NCBI RefSeq assembly: GCF_901933205.1 | Contig: NC_044601.1 | Location: 45,047,376-45,111,375 of the forward strand | Reading direction: 5' to 3' | Origin: Camarhynchus parvulus | Lineage: Eukaryota > Chordata > Aves > Passeriformes > Thraupidae | DNA length: 64,000 bases | Shown: piece after piece, positions 25,956 to 36,095 of the stretch | Numbering within the stretch: the first letter of the stretch is position 1 | Layout: every line of letters starts with the position of its first letter | The notes under the pieces: generated by a model | Told to the model about the DNA's origin: nothing | The model's input: only the letters and a program-made list of their open reading frames with translations | Databases searched by the model: none | Position numbers and translations under genes: made by a program

Positions 25956-28900
25956 GTGAGTGAAAAACTGAGTTGGAACTTTACACTGGGAATTAGGTGG
26001 GTTTTTTTTCCACTAATAATTTATGGCTGGATATTATTTATTTATTATTATTACTTACTTAGTATGAGCTCTCAGCATGTCAGTTCTGCCATGTCAGGAC
26101 AGATGAAATAGAATAATGTTACTTGGTCTCATATGCTTTCTGTATGGTCAGTTCAGTTACCTTTCTCAAAAAGGCAGAAAATCTCTCTTTGGCATAAAAA
26201 GTAAGGTCTGACTGTGTAATAACCTGACACAAATGAGTCTAACCCCAGTTCTCTTCTCAAACTGTGTAATTGGCACTGCAGATCAGACTTCTGTGACTAT
26301 ATTTAAGATCTATTTTTGCCTTGAGCTCTGACCCCTTAAATAGAGCATTCTGATTCGTAACCAATGTCCTGTATTTTTAAAATTGTGGCCACATCCTCAA
26401 TCAGTAAGAGATATAATTATGAGTTTAAACTCTTCAATTACAGAGTGGAAATTGGTAGATTTTTTGCTGTACAATATATTGATGTAGTGAACTGTGTATC
26501 AATAGTTGTGGTTAGTGTGCCTTGAACTACAAGTAACTTAGTAGGAAAACTGTCATAGCACATAAAACCAGTTCTCAGAGCCATTAATGACTTCTGTTAC
26601 AGCACTGCAGTACTTACGGAGAAACTTAGAATGGCTTATTTTATTTTTGGGAGGGAAACAAAATACTTTCCTATCCTTAAAATGTTTCAACAGTAACTGT
26701 GTGCTTTGCACTTCGGCTTCTTGTAGACAGCCAACCATATTTGTGTTCTTTAGCTAGATAAACACTCCCCTTTGTAAGCTGTATTGTCTAAATTAAATCG
26801 TTCTTTTATAAATATGCTGCAGCTTTATTTCGGGATTATTTAGGTTTTGAATGTACCTTCAACCTACTCCAACAGCCTAGAATGTATCAATTCTGTATGT
26901 GGGATAATTTATTTTAAAAGCTAGGCAAGTAAAAATTATAGGATGCTGTTAATATAACCAGAGGTGCTCAGTTCTTCAAAGGCAGTAATTGGTGTTCTTT
27001 CCCTAGGTGATGCTGTGATGGTATTCCCACCCCCTCCACCTCCTTATTTTGCTGACCCTATGTCACCAACTGTGACTCATTGTCTTATGCCAAGTGTTTT
27101 GCCTACAAGTGAAAATCCACCACCGTACCACTCTGTCTTCAGTGATGGGTAAGATTGTTTATCTCTGACTTTAGAAATCTGAGGTATCCAAGAATTCTTT
27201 AGGTATCCAAGACCCTATTCTTATATAATCACTGTGAATTAACTACTAGGCATGACAAAGTTTTCTAGTACTTAACTCAACTTACTTCAGATACTTTACT
27301 TGAATTAGCATTTAAATACTGTTGTATACTAGGGGAACTACAAACTGCGGAGTGTCCTTTATGAGGATTAAATTATTATTATGCCTGGAAAGAACTTCTG
27401 AAGTTCTTAAATCAATGCCCCATAGTAGATTTCTTCCACAGATTGTCGGAGAGGATGCCATTGACAGCAGTGTGGTAGTGATGAGATATGCATGTTGGCA
27501 GATATTAGGAGCCTCTGTAGAAACAGAGCTGCAAGTATTTTGTGACACATACCCACAGACCTTGGGAACGTTGATTTATCTACTAATGTGTTCAGTTCTC
27601 CCATGTCCCTTATCTCTGCCTTGAGGAAGTGAGGCTTGGGGTGCTGATTGACCTTCTTCCTTCTGTGGCCATGTGTTGAGATTAAAGGATTCCTTGATGT
27701 CACAGAAGGCTCCAGCATGCTGATAAGGGAGGCTGCAAAGCTAGTTTCATTTCAAAATGTTGTACCTTACCCTTGCAGGCGTTCCTTACATACTTGGATT
27801 ATAACAGAATTGCCTGATATTGACACCACCAGACTCAGGGAGCAGGAGCTGCCAACTTACCAAAGACTTGCCTGTGCCACAGGAACTTGCAGGGTTATTT
27901 ATCCCCTCTGGGTTGCCACCACTAGGCTGCTAACCTGAGGGTAAAAGAGGTCACTGCGAGGGCCGCACACTAGAAGTAGTCAGAGCTAGGTGTCACATGT
28001 CTAGAGTCCCTAACTTATTTTTAGGCCCTTAATGATTCAGAAATGACTTGAATTAATATCTTTAGAATGGTCCTACATCTGCCTGGGTTTCAGCTGTGAG
28101 TAAGTTACGTGGGACTGTCATTTAATGACTTTAATTCACAAGACTGTGTGTGCAACATTGTGTCACTGAAAACTGAGAAATAAACTCTCCCACCAATTTG
28201 TTAGGTTACAAAGCCAGCATTCGTTTATTAGCAGTGCTGGAGGCATGGGTAATAATCCACACATCATGTTTGCTCAGTAACCTAACAGATCTAGTTATAT
28301 TCCTGAAACTAATACATATTCATCACATTTCTTGAATACATATATATATGCTAATTATTTCCATGGACTTATTTGGATATGCTTCCAGATCTTCTGATGA
28401 ATCTTTTCTCCTTGAGAGTGTCTCAAATCAGTCATCAGGTTATAATGTACTTCTCTTACTGTTCTTTGCTCTGACATACAATCCCTTTTCTCAAAACTAA
28501 GATATCAGCTACTACATATTAGTCACTGATATAAGGAAGCATTAACTGGAACAAGGCTTATTAGTCAGAGATGTAGGGAATTAACACAAGACCACAATAG
28601 TCTCTGTATTTGTACTAAGCACCGTATGGGACAAAACTAAGCATTAACCATGAATATAGGGATAGTACACTTCATACACTAAAGTTAAAAGAATTTTCAA
28701 ACATCTTCCCCTAGTGCTGCACAGACCTCTTTCAGAAATATAACTGGTTTGGTAATAATTGGAAGCACCATCACTGCTCTTGGTGATGAGTATGGGGAAA
28801 GTTGTCTGGCAGGGAAGGACTTGGGAATGGTGGTCAATACCACCTAAACATGAACCATAAGTGTGCCCAAGTGGCCAAGGCAGCCAGTTGCATCCATATC

Positions 28901-31900
28901 AACAGTAGTGTGGCTAGTGGGACCAGGGCATCTAAATCCTCTGTTCAAGGGGAGGGGGACAGTAAGTGGCTTGTTCCTGGCAAACTGTGGGATGGGAGGC
29001 AAAGATTGGAAGAACAAGATGTTTGCAGGGATCCTCTGCTTCTGAATCTGGAGTGTGCTGGCCACACTGAAGCATGCTTGCAGTCTTATGCAGTTGAGGC
29101 AAGGGCTTCTAAGGTAACAGAAGCCAGAAGGAAAACAGTGGAGAGCTATCTCAAAGGAACTAAGGGATGTTCCTCTAGGAAGGCAACATGGCCAGCATCT
29201 CAGCTAAGGTGCCTTTACACCTGCACACAGTATGGGCAACAAACTGAAGTAATTGTAAGCCACGGTACTGCTGGAAGGCTATGACTTTGTTGCCATTCCT
29301 GAAACTTTGTGGGTTGAATCCTGTTTCTGTAGTGTGACTTTTAATAGCTGCAAGGCTGTTCAGAAGAGAGAGGAAAAGAAGTAGAGGCAGAGGGACAGCT
29401 TTTTACAGCAAGAGATTGAATGTGAAGAGCTGTCCCTGAAGAATACCTATGAGCAGGTGGAAAGCTGTGGGTAGGAGTCAGAGACCGAGGCAGCAAAGGG
29501 AACCTTTGGCTGGGGTCTGCTACAGCCACCTGACCAAGGGGAGCCCGTGGACCAAACCTTCCTGCTCCAGCACAGGAGGCATTGTGCCCGAGGGTCGTGG
29601 CCTGCAGGGGAACTTAGCCCCTCACAGCTGTTGGGAAAGTAGCTTGGAGGGCTGTGGCAATCCAGGAGACTCCTGGAATGTGTGGAGGACACCTGCCTGA
29701 GCCAGGTGACAGACAGCCCTGCCAGAGGGAATGTGGTACAGGATCTGTTGGTCACCAATGCACATTAGCTAACTGGGACAGCAGGGCTGGAGGCAGCCTG
29801 GGCTGCAGGGATCATGCGCTGGTGGAGTGTGCAGCCCTGGGGGTTGGGGGTTGGGTAAGGAGTTAAAGTTCAGCTCTTGAACTTTAGGAAAGCAGACTTC
29901 CAGTCCTTTGGGAACCTAATCAGTGGGATCCCCTGACAGACTGCCCTCAGGGACAAGGGAGTAGAAAAGAGCTGGCAGATCTTTAAGCAGTTCTTCCACA
30001 CAGCATGAGAGCTGGCAATCCCCAGGAACAAGAACTCAGACAAGGGGGGCAAGAGACTGGCATGGCTCAGTAGGAATTTGCTGGTCAAAGTTAAGGGAAA
30101 GAAACCGGGACAGGTGACCTAGGAAGAGTTTGGAGATGGAAGCACAGCTGTGTAGGGAAGTTGTGAGGAATGCCAGGGCAAAACTGGAACTGAACCTGGC
30201 AAGGGACACAAAGAATAACAGGAAGGGCTTCTACAGGTACAGTACATTAACCAGAAATGGAAGGTCAAAGAAAGGATATCTCCCAATTAAACAGTGCTGG
30301 AAAAGTGATGACAGTGGATGAGAAGGCCAGTGTACTCAACAACTTTTTTACCTCTGTCTTGAATGGCAGCCTCTCCTCCTATTCAGGGGCGTCCAGGGTG
30401 GACAGCAGGATGGGGACTGAGGGGGAAAAGTCCCTCCCATTGTAAGAGAAGATCAGGTTCATAGCTATCTGAGGAACTGGAATGTACATAAGTCTATGGG
30501 ACCCAATGATCAGCATCCCAGAGTCCCAAGGGAATTGTCAGTAGATGTCAGTCATATGTAGTTGCCAAGCCACTCTCCCTGATATTTGAAAAGTCATTGC
30601 CGTCAGGGCAAGTCCCAGGTGACTGGAAAAAGGGAAAAACATTGTACCCACCTTTAAGAAGGGTAGAAAGGAGAAATACTGAGAAATACCCATCAGCCCC
30701 ACCTCTGCCTGGGAATATAACAGAACAGATGCCTCTAGAGCTGTGCACATGTAGGACATGCCCTGGTACCAGCACAGGCTGGGGATGAACAGATCCCAGC
30801 AGCCCTGCCCAGAAGGATTTGGGGGTGCTGGTGGGTGAGAGGCTGGACATGAGCCAGCCATGGGCACTCCCAGCCCAGAGAGCCACACGTGTCCTGGGCT
30901 GCATCCAGAGCAGTGTGGGCAGCAGGGCCAGGGAGGGGATTCTGCCCCTCTGCTCTGCTCTGCTGAGACCCCACCTGCAGTGCTGCATCAGCTCTGGGTT
31001 CCCAGCACAGGAAGGACATGGAGATGTTGCAGTGAGTCCAGAAGAGGCCACCAAGATGACAGAGGTTTGCAGCACCTCTCCTGTGAGGAAAGGCTAGGAG
31101 AATCAGGTTTGTTCAGCCTATAAAAGGGAAGGCTTCAGGGTGAACTAATTACAGCCTTCCAATACCTGAAGGGAGCCTACAAGAAGGAGAGGAGCATTTT
31201 TTTTTTACGAGAGCGTATAGTGATGGGACAAGGGGGATTGGTTTCAAACTGAAAGAAATTTTAGAGTAGATACTAGGACGAATTTCATTACTGTAACAGT
31301 GGTAAGACACTGGAACAGGTTGCCCAGAGAAGTTGTGGATGTCCCATCTCTAGAAGTGTTTAATGCCAGATTAAATAGGGTTCTGAGCAACCTGGTCTAG
31401 TGAAAGATGTCACTGCCCAAGGCATGGGAGGTTGGAAATAGATGATCTACAACATCCCTTCTAACCTATAGGCTATTCTGTGATTCTGTGGTTCAGTTTT
31501 GGGTCCTTCTTGGTGAGAGAGAGTTCTGGAGTGTGACAAAAGAAGATCAGCACAGCTGGTGGAGGATCTGAAGCACAAGTCATGTGAGGAGTTGCTGAGG
31601 GAGCTGGAGTTTTTCAGTCTGGAGAAAAGGAGGCTTGACCTTATTATTCTCTTCAGTTGCTAGAAAGGAGGTTGTGGCAAGATGGGGATTGGCCTCTTTT
31701 GCTAGACAACAAGTGGCTGGACAAGAGGAAATGGCCTTACGCTGTGCCAGGAAAGGTTTCTTAGCTATTAGGAGAGGTTTTTTTTGTGGGAAGGTTTGTA
31801 AAGCATTGGAATAGGCTGCTCAGGAGAAGTGGTGGAGTCACCATCCTGTTGGAACATCATGTGGATATAGTTTAATCTTGTGTGGATTTCTTTGTCTTGT

Positions 31901-33488
31901 GAACATATGTACACAAAGAAGCAGTTTTTTGGGATAGTATCTAGTGGAGTGGATAAAACACCTCAGGCTTGGATACCAAGCCCAGAATGCCTGACCTTGC
32001 CCTGTGGTGTTTTCTGATGGGGATGCTCTAGCTGGTGCCCTTCCATGCTTCCCAGCATCCTCACAGAGACCTGCTGAGCTGATACCACCTCTGAGTGTTT
32101 CACTCAATCCTGCTCTCTCATGGCTCAGCACTTGTTGGCAGTTAGGGCATCTTGACTTGTGCAAGTTGCTTCCTGAGCACTTTCATGGAAGAGGAGCAAT
32201 GGCCTCGTTGTTCATAACAATGCCATGGTTGAAGATCCCAGATATGGCAGGGGTTACACAGTTCTCATGTTGGTGTCTGCTGGACAAAGGTGGTTTGCCT
32301 CTTCAAGCCCTTGCTCAGTGTCAGCAAACACTGTGCTGTAGCCGGTGCTGGATGAAAGCTGTTAGTAAGCTGAGTCATGGTCTCATCCCAGAACTGTTTG
32401 CATTTTTCCTGCAATCTGTTACGTAGCACCTCAGCACTTGTCTTGTAGTATTTCTCTCTCCTTTGAAAACCCTCATAGACCAGTAACAGCATTGAAGATG
32501 AGGTGACTGTTCTCTGTATTTGTGCTTCTCACTCAGTATTTATATGCATACAGATGTATGAATCAGCTCTGGGAGTGAATCATGAGGACCAAGCAGGTCT
32601 TCCCTTTCCTTAGGAAGCAACTGAGGCAATATGCTGAGTGCCAGGTCCGGGGTGAGATGTGCAAAGTACCAGAACAATGTGGGTTCAACCAATTTTGATA
32701 CAGTTATGATTGTTAGAGGAGGATGGAGTACTTGGCTGTTCACCTTGAATGTCACTGGGAACTTTGCAATATGGTCATGTTCAGTCTGCCATGGATTGCT
32801 GGAATGCCTAGTAAAAGTTTGATTGCCTTTCATGTAAGATCTCAAAAGGCTAGGGATGGTGATTTTTTTTGGATGCAGTTCTAAGTCTAGTAACTGTCTT
32901 TCATAATGGAAGGGGAGGGACTGTGTACGTGATAAACTACAAAAGGGAAGATACATTAGGAGCTAGGGATCAGAAGATTTAGTAAGATTGTGAAACAGCG
33001 CAGCCAAAAGTAGCTAATACCCATAAGCCAGGCTGGTAATCTGAAAGATTAGAAGGGAACTTGTTTTGCCCTTCCCCTCTGAAATTGTAGACTCTTTATA
33101 TGAAGAGTCATAATGTAGCCCACAGAATGAAATCCTAATGCTTATGCAAGTTCTTTGCTTCAGGGATTTTTAGGAAGTGTGTGCATGTTTATATAAATCA
33201 AGTCAAATTTCACTCGCTGTAGATAAATGAATTATGCTAACATATAGTTTTGTGTTTTATAGAGCACAGCTTGGTGATGATGAAAGAACAGTTGCTGTTA
33301 GAGACTATGAATCCGTATATACAATTTCTGGAAGCAGCTCACCTTCAGATATTTTGCCAATGCTATACCTTTCTTCTGAATCACCACCAAAATATGAAGA
33401 GAAAGCATCAATAACAAATAATGAATATTCACCATCTTCCTTTTCTTTTTCATCTGTTTCCTTAGCCACATCTGATACCAGCTTCTAA
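25325..33488 (+). CDS. TMEM171: TMEM171, transmembrane protein 171 (three coding exons)
   Basis: Exons 25325-25955, 27007-27148 and 33263-33488 join with matching phases to 333 codons including TAA, giving 332 residues; the human protein is about 324. The N-terminus MYPVAVPAPGGEG is followed by four predicted membrane helices at about 20-46, 59-78, 108-131 and 159-181. There is a cysteine-bearing loop between helices 1 and 2, an N-glycosylation sequon NHT at 144-146 in the 3-4 loop, and a long Ser/Pro-rich C-terminal tail. The tail carries three PPxY motifs (221-224, 248-251, 299-302), ligands for WW domains such as those of NEDD4-family E3 ligases, so turnover by ubiquitination is a reasonable inference. 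The start ATG has G at -3. Family recognition rests on my memory of TMEM171 and on synteny with FCHO2 and TMEM174. The molecular function of TMEM171 is not well established. Confidence 0.93.
25956..27006 (+). other. TMEM171: TMEM171 intron between coding exons 1 and 2
   Basis: A 1051-bp AT-rich intron with a short TTTATTATTATTATTA-type run near 26037. Nothing else recognised. Confidence 0.8.
27007..27148 (+). CDS. TMEM171: TMEM171 coding exon 2 (proline-rich, two PPxY motifs)
   Basis: Acceptor TTCTTTCCCTAG ends at 27006 and donor GTAAGA starts at 27149. It encodes GDAVMVFPPPPPPYFAD through SENPPPYHSVFSDG, with two WW-binding PPxY motifs. Phases 1 in and 2 out match the neighbours. Confidence 0.93.
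28170..28720 (-). mobile_element. Possible endogenous retrovirus LTR fragment
   Basis: Starts with a segment containing ACAAAGCCAGCATTCG and TTTATTAGCAGTGCTGGAG, which I associate with reverse-oriented avian LTR ends (the TTTATT being the complement of a polyadenylation signal). The remainder is AT-rich and unassigned. Boundaries and family are uncertain. Confidence 0.3.
28800..28940 (+). mobile_element. CR1 LINE fragment (reverse transcriptase 3' region)
   Basis: Contains GAAGGACTTGGGAATGGTGG, TAAACATGAACCATAAGTGTG, CCCAAGTGGCCAAGGCAG and TAGTGTGGCTAGTGGGACCA, corresponding in order to the CR1 ORF2 3' region. It directly precedes another CR1 segment and may be part of a nested or rearranged copy. 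Confidence 0.75.
28960..31490 (+). mobile_element. Long CR1 LINE copy with ORF2 remnants
   Basis: A sense-oriented CR1 of about 2.5 kb. Near 29190-29285 it encodes a decayed N-terminal endonuclease motif (LRCLYTCTQYGQQTE, then HGTAGRL). From 29440 to 30450 it carries typical ORF2 text such as CTGCCCTCAGGGACAAGGGA and AACAGGAAGGGCTTCTACAGG. Near 30600 there is TGACTGGAAAAAGGGAAAAAC, then GCAGCCCTGCCCAGAAGGATT and CATCCAGAGCAGTGTGGGCAG at 30800-30920. It ends with GGCTATTCTGTGATTCTGTGG near 31488. Frameshifts and stops make it inactive. The open frames reported on both strands here are debris of this element. Confidence 0.9.
31495..31860 (+). mobile_element. Second CR1 LINE 3' fragment
   Basis: It begins at about the 'agaagatcagcacag' segment and includes GAGTTTTTCAGTCTGGAGAA, GGAGGCTTGACCTTATTATT, GTGGCTGGACAAGAGGAAAT and GTGGTGGAGTCACCATC. 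These are the CR1 3' motifs in order, so this is an independent insertion or duplicated end abutting the previous copy. Confidence 0.85.
33263..33488 (+). CDS. TMEM171: TMEM171 terminal coding exon
   Basis: Acceptor GTGTTTTATAG ends at 33262. It completes the split glycine codon, encodes AQLGDDERTVAVRDYESVYT, SESPPKYEEK and a Ser-rich end SLATSDTSF, and stops with TAA at 33486-33488. The PPKY motif is the third WW-ligand site. Confidence 0.92.
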
Positions 33489-33513
33489 AGGACTGACAGT
33501 TCACTTAATTTTT

Positions 33514-33519
33514 AATAAA
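33514..33519 (+). terminator. TMEM171: TMEM171 polyadenylation signal AATAAA
   Basis: AATAAA lies 26 bp after the TMEM171 stop, with a second at 33562-33567 and a third near 33606. The second and third allow a more usual 3'UTR length. Confidence 0.55.
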
Positions 33520-35565
33520 ATATACACAGATTTACAATTTTTGAATTTATTTACATTTTGTAATAAAAGCAATAATGTTGGCTGTGTCTAATTTTTCATC
33601 AGGAAGAATAAACAATGAACCTGGATTTCAAGAAATATTAGAGAAGCCTGGGGCTCTGCTAAAGTATTCTGAAGGGAGTTCACTGCAAGAACATTAAATG
33701 CTCGTCTTGTTCTGTTCAGTTTCTATTTATAGCTGTTCTTTTTATAATGAAGCCACTAAGTAGAAACCAACTTTTTTGATTATTTTAATTAAATCTCTTT
33801 GGACCTTGAAAGAAAGAAATAATTAGGAAGTGTTTTTATTTCTGTTTTTGCATGACTTTTGTGAAAAATACTTGTTTGCAAAGTTATGGCCTTTACAAGT
33901 ATTCAAGGAGCATTCACATATAGGGATGTTAAGGTTGCTACGAAGATGCCATGATGCTATGAAGAGCTTCAATGGTTACCTTTTGGTCTGCCTGGTAACA
34001 AACACTCCAAATTTAGGCTATCTCTGGTCCTTATGTAAGTATAATCCCTAGGAAAATCAGTTTTAGCTGCAGTTGAGCCCAAAGGCAGCCCTGAGGATAG
34101 ATAATAGGCTAACAGTTTAACTGTGGTAACCACTGGTTTCAGGGGGATTATTCTGCTGTTTTATATCATTATTCATGGATTATACAAGCAGTGGTTATTG
34201 TGTGAGAGTGAGTGCCACAAAGCAGTGCTATCTTTGAAGTGCAGACATTACTTACCAGCAGATGCGGGAGAGGCAGTTTCATGGAAACCCATGCAACAAA
34301 TGTTTTTCACTGACATAACACTTCACAGACCCTTCAGAAATACAACCCTCTTAGCTCTTCCATCCTGCTGCAACCCTAGGGTAGTGGTAGTGGCCTGCCT
34401 TCAGGGTTGAGGTTCTCATTCTATTTTGTGTTTGTTTGCATCTGTTCCCAAATTGAAGGATTAGCTTGTAGTAGGTAAAGATAATTAGGAAGAACTGGGT
34501 TGCTGCTGTCTTTGACATCTTACAACTTACTCTGAATGCTGTTTGAGAAAAACAAATAGGATTCTGTGCTCAGAAAAGTGGCAGGGCTTTAGGCTTGGTT
34601 CGGCCTGGTGTATTTGCCAGCATTAAAACTTTGCAAGAGTGATCTCTGAATTGTTCAGCTGAGTCTCTGAACAGCTGTGTGCCTTGGGACCCCAGTTACA
34701 TCTCCACTTGTCATCTACTATGCTGAATTTCAGAGAACTTGAGTGTAACAGGATGCTGGACTATGAATTAAGAACTTAAATTCCCTCCTGTGCCTAGGGA
34801 AAGGTGATTGCCTTTTTGTCATCTTGCTATGAACGTGCCTCTCACGTGCTGACTGCTTCAGAGAAATGTTCAGGAGCTCCTGTGTTTGCCATTTTATTTC
34901 CTATTCTGTGTCATTCCCTCAGTTACGCCAGGACAGTTCTTTGTGCAGCCACACAAATACAAACCAGCCAGTGAGGGAAGTATATTTAGCCAGCAGTAGA
35001 GCTGAGGGGCTTATGCATGCAGAGTAATGAGCAAACACGGCACAGAGGGGGATTTAGTATGTAGGAGCTGATTAAACTGGCATGACTCAGCCACTGGAAA
35101 TGTCTGTATGAAGAAAGGGAATCCACAAAAGCCAGTAGGCATTTTGTCTTCTCTCAAACATTTTTTACCTAGTAAGTTTTTCAAAGATGTTTCTCCTTAT
35201 ACGCAATCTGCAATACAAGCTGTAGTTTGCCATCTTTGTGATTATTTTTTAAGCTTTTGCTCCTACTCTTTAAACAGTGGGGCCCACTGCTGTGTATCAT
35301 TTGTGCATACATAGCTTTGCATGTGTCTAAGGGGCCTGTTTCTCTCTCAAATTATCCATCTATCATATAACAAGAACAGAAGCTGGGTTATTTTACTGGA
35401 AATATCCCATGCAACAAAGCCCACGTTAGCTTTATCCTGTTCTTTTTCCAGAACACTCATTTTCTGAAAAGGCTAAATATCAAAACATGTTTTTACAAAT
35501 CTGGAATATTTGCATGTGGTGGTAAAGTGAAAAAGTATCAACCTCTTCTGCTGCCTTCAATTTGC

Positions 35566-35804
35566 TCAGTTGGTTGTTCCCAAGAATGTACCCAAGAGAC
35601 CAGACAAATCAAGCAGAATATGTTGATTCATCTGAGTTCTCTGTAACAGAAACATAATCTTGTTTTCCTTCAAGGTTATTGTATTTTGATCATCTACTCC
35701 AGAGTCTTCAGTGTGGGTCACTTTATTTCTAAAAAAGCAGTCTTCATGTGGTTCAGAAAGCTGCTGACCTGACTCAGATTTGGCATCCTGAGAAGGTGTA
35801 ACCT
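35566..35804 (-). other. Candidate terminal exon of an unrecognised minus-strand gene
   Basis: On the minus strand an excellent acceptor (TTCTTGTTTTCAG) is followed by an open frame of about 79 codons to TGA at 35566. The peptide has a charged, non-repetitive composition (EVTPSQDAKSESGQQLSEP, then DSGVDDQNTITLKENK, ending LLGTFLGTTN). I do not recognise the family. There is no in-frame ATG at the start, so it would need an upstream exon. It may equally be non-coding sequence that happens to be open. Confidence 0.25.
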
Positions 35805-35922
35805 CTGAAAACAAGAATTGAAAATGGAATTTCTCTCTCTGTGATTTTGAGAAGATGCTTAGGAGATAGATCTGTTTACAACTGTATTAGCATCTTCTAT
35901 TTTTGACTTAGAAAATCATTAC

Positions 35923-36095
35923 TTGAAAACTCAGTGGATGTGCTGGGTGCCTCTCCGTGAAGTGCTCAGCACTGAAGTAGTTAACATAGCCCGTGCCACA
36001 GTATTTGCCGACTGTGCTGTTGAAATCTGTTGTAGCAGGGTCAGAAAATGTGAGTAAGAGGCTAGCAAGTCTGCCCTCACCACTGAAGGCTACCA
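35923..36095 (-). other. Candidate internal exon of the same unrecognised minus-strand transcript
   Basis: Minus-strand acceptor CTGCCATTCACCCAG, open frame (VAFSGEGRLASLLLTFSDP, then STVGKYCGTGYVNYFS) and a weak donor CAA|GTAATG. It lies 118 bp upstream of the candidate terminal exon. The phases do not join in frame at the first AG of that exon, only at a second AG two bases later, which weakens the coding model. Confidence 0.2.

Larger units (their letters stand above)
27149..33262 (+). other. TMEM171: TMEM171 last intron, repeat-rich (6.1 kb)
   Basis: This intron holds a candidate LTR fragment (28170-28720), about 3 kb of sense CR1 LINE (28800-31860), and unassigned sequence at 31870-33200 with overlapping open frames, the longest 138 codons on the minus strand (32540-32956). 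No other host exon is recognised. Confidence 0.7.

Noticed and set aside
28802..31123. Several open frames of 60-175 codons on both strands
   Set aside because: They lie inside CR1 LINE copies, and the sense ones are decayed ORF2.
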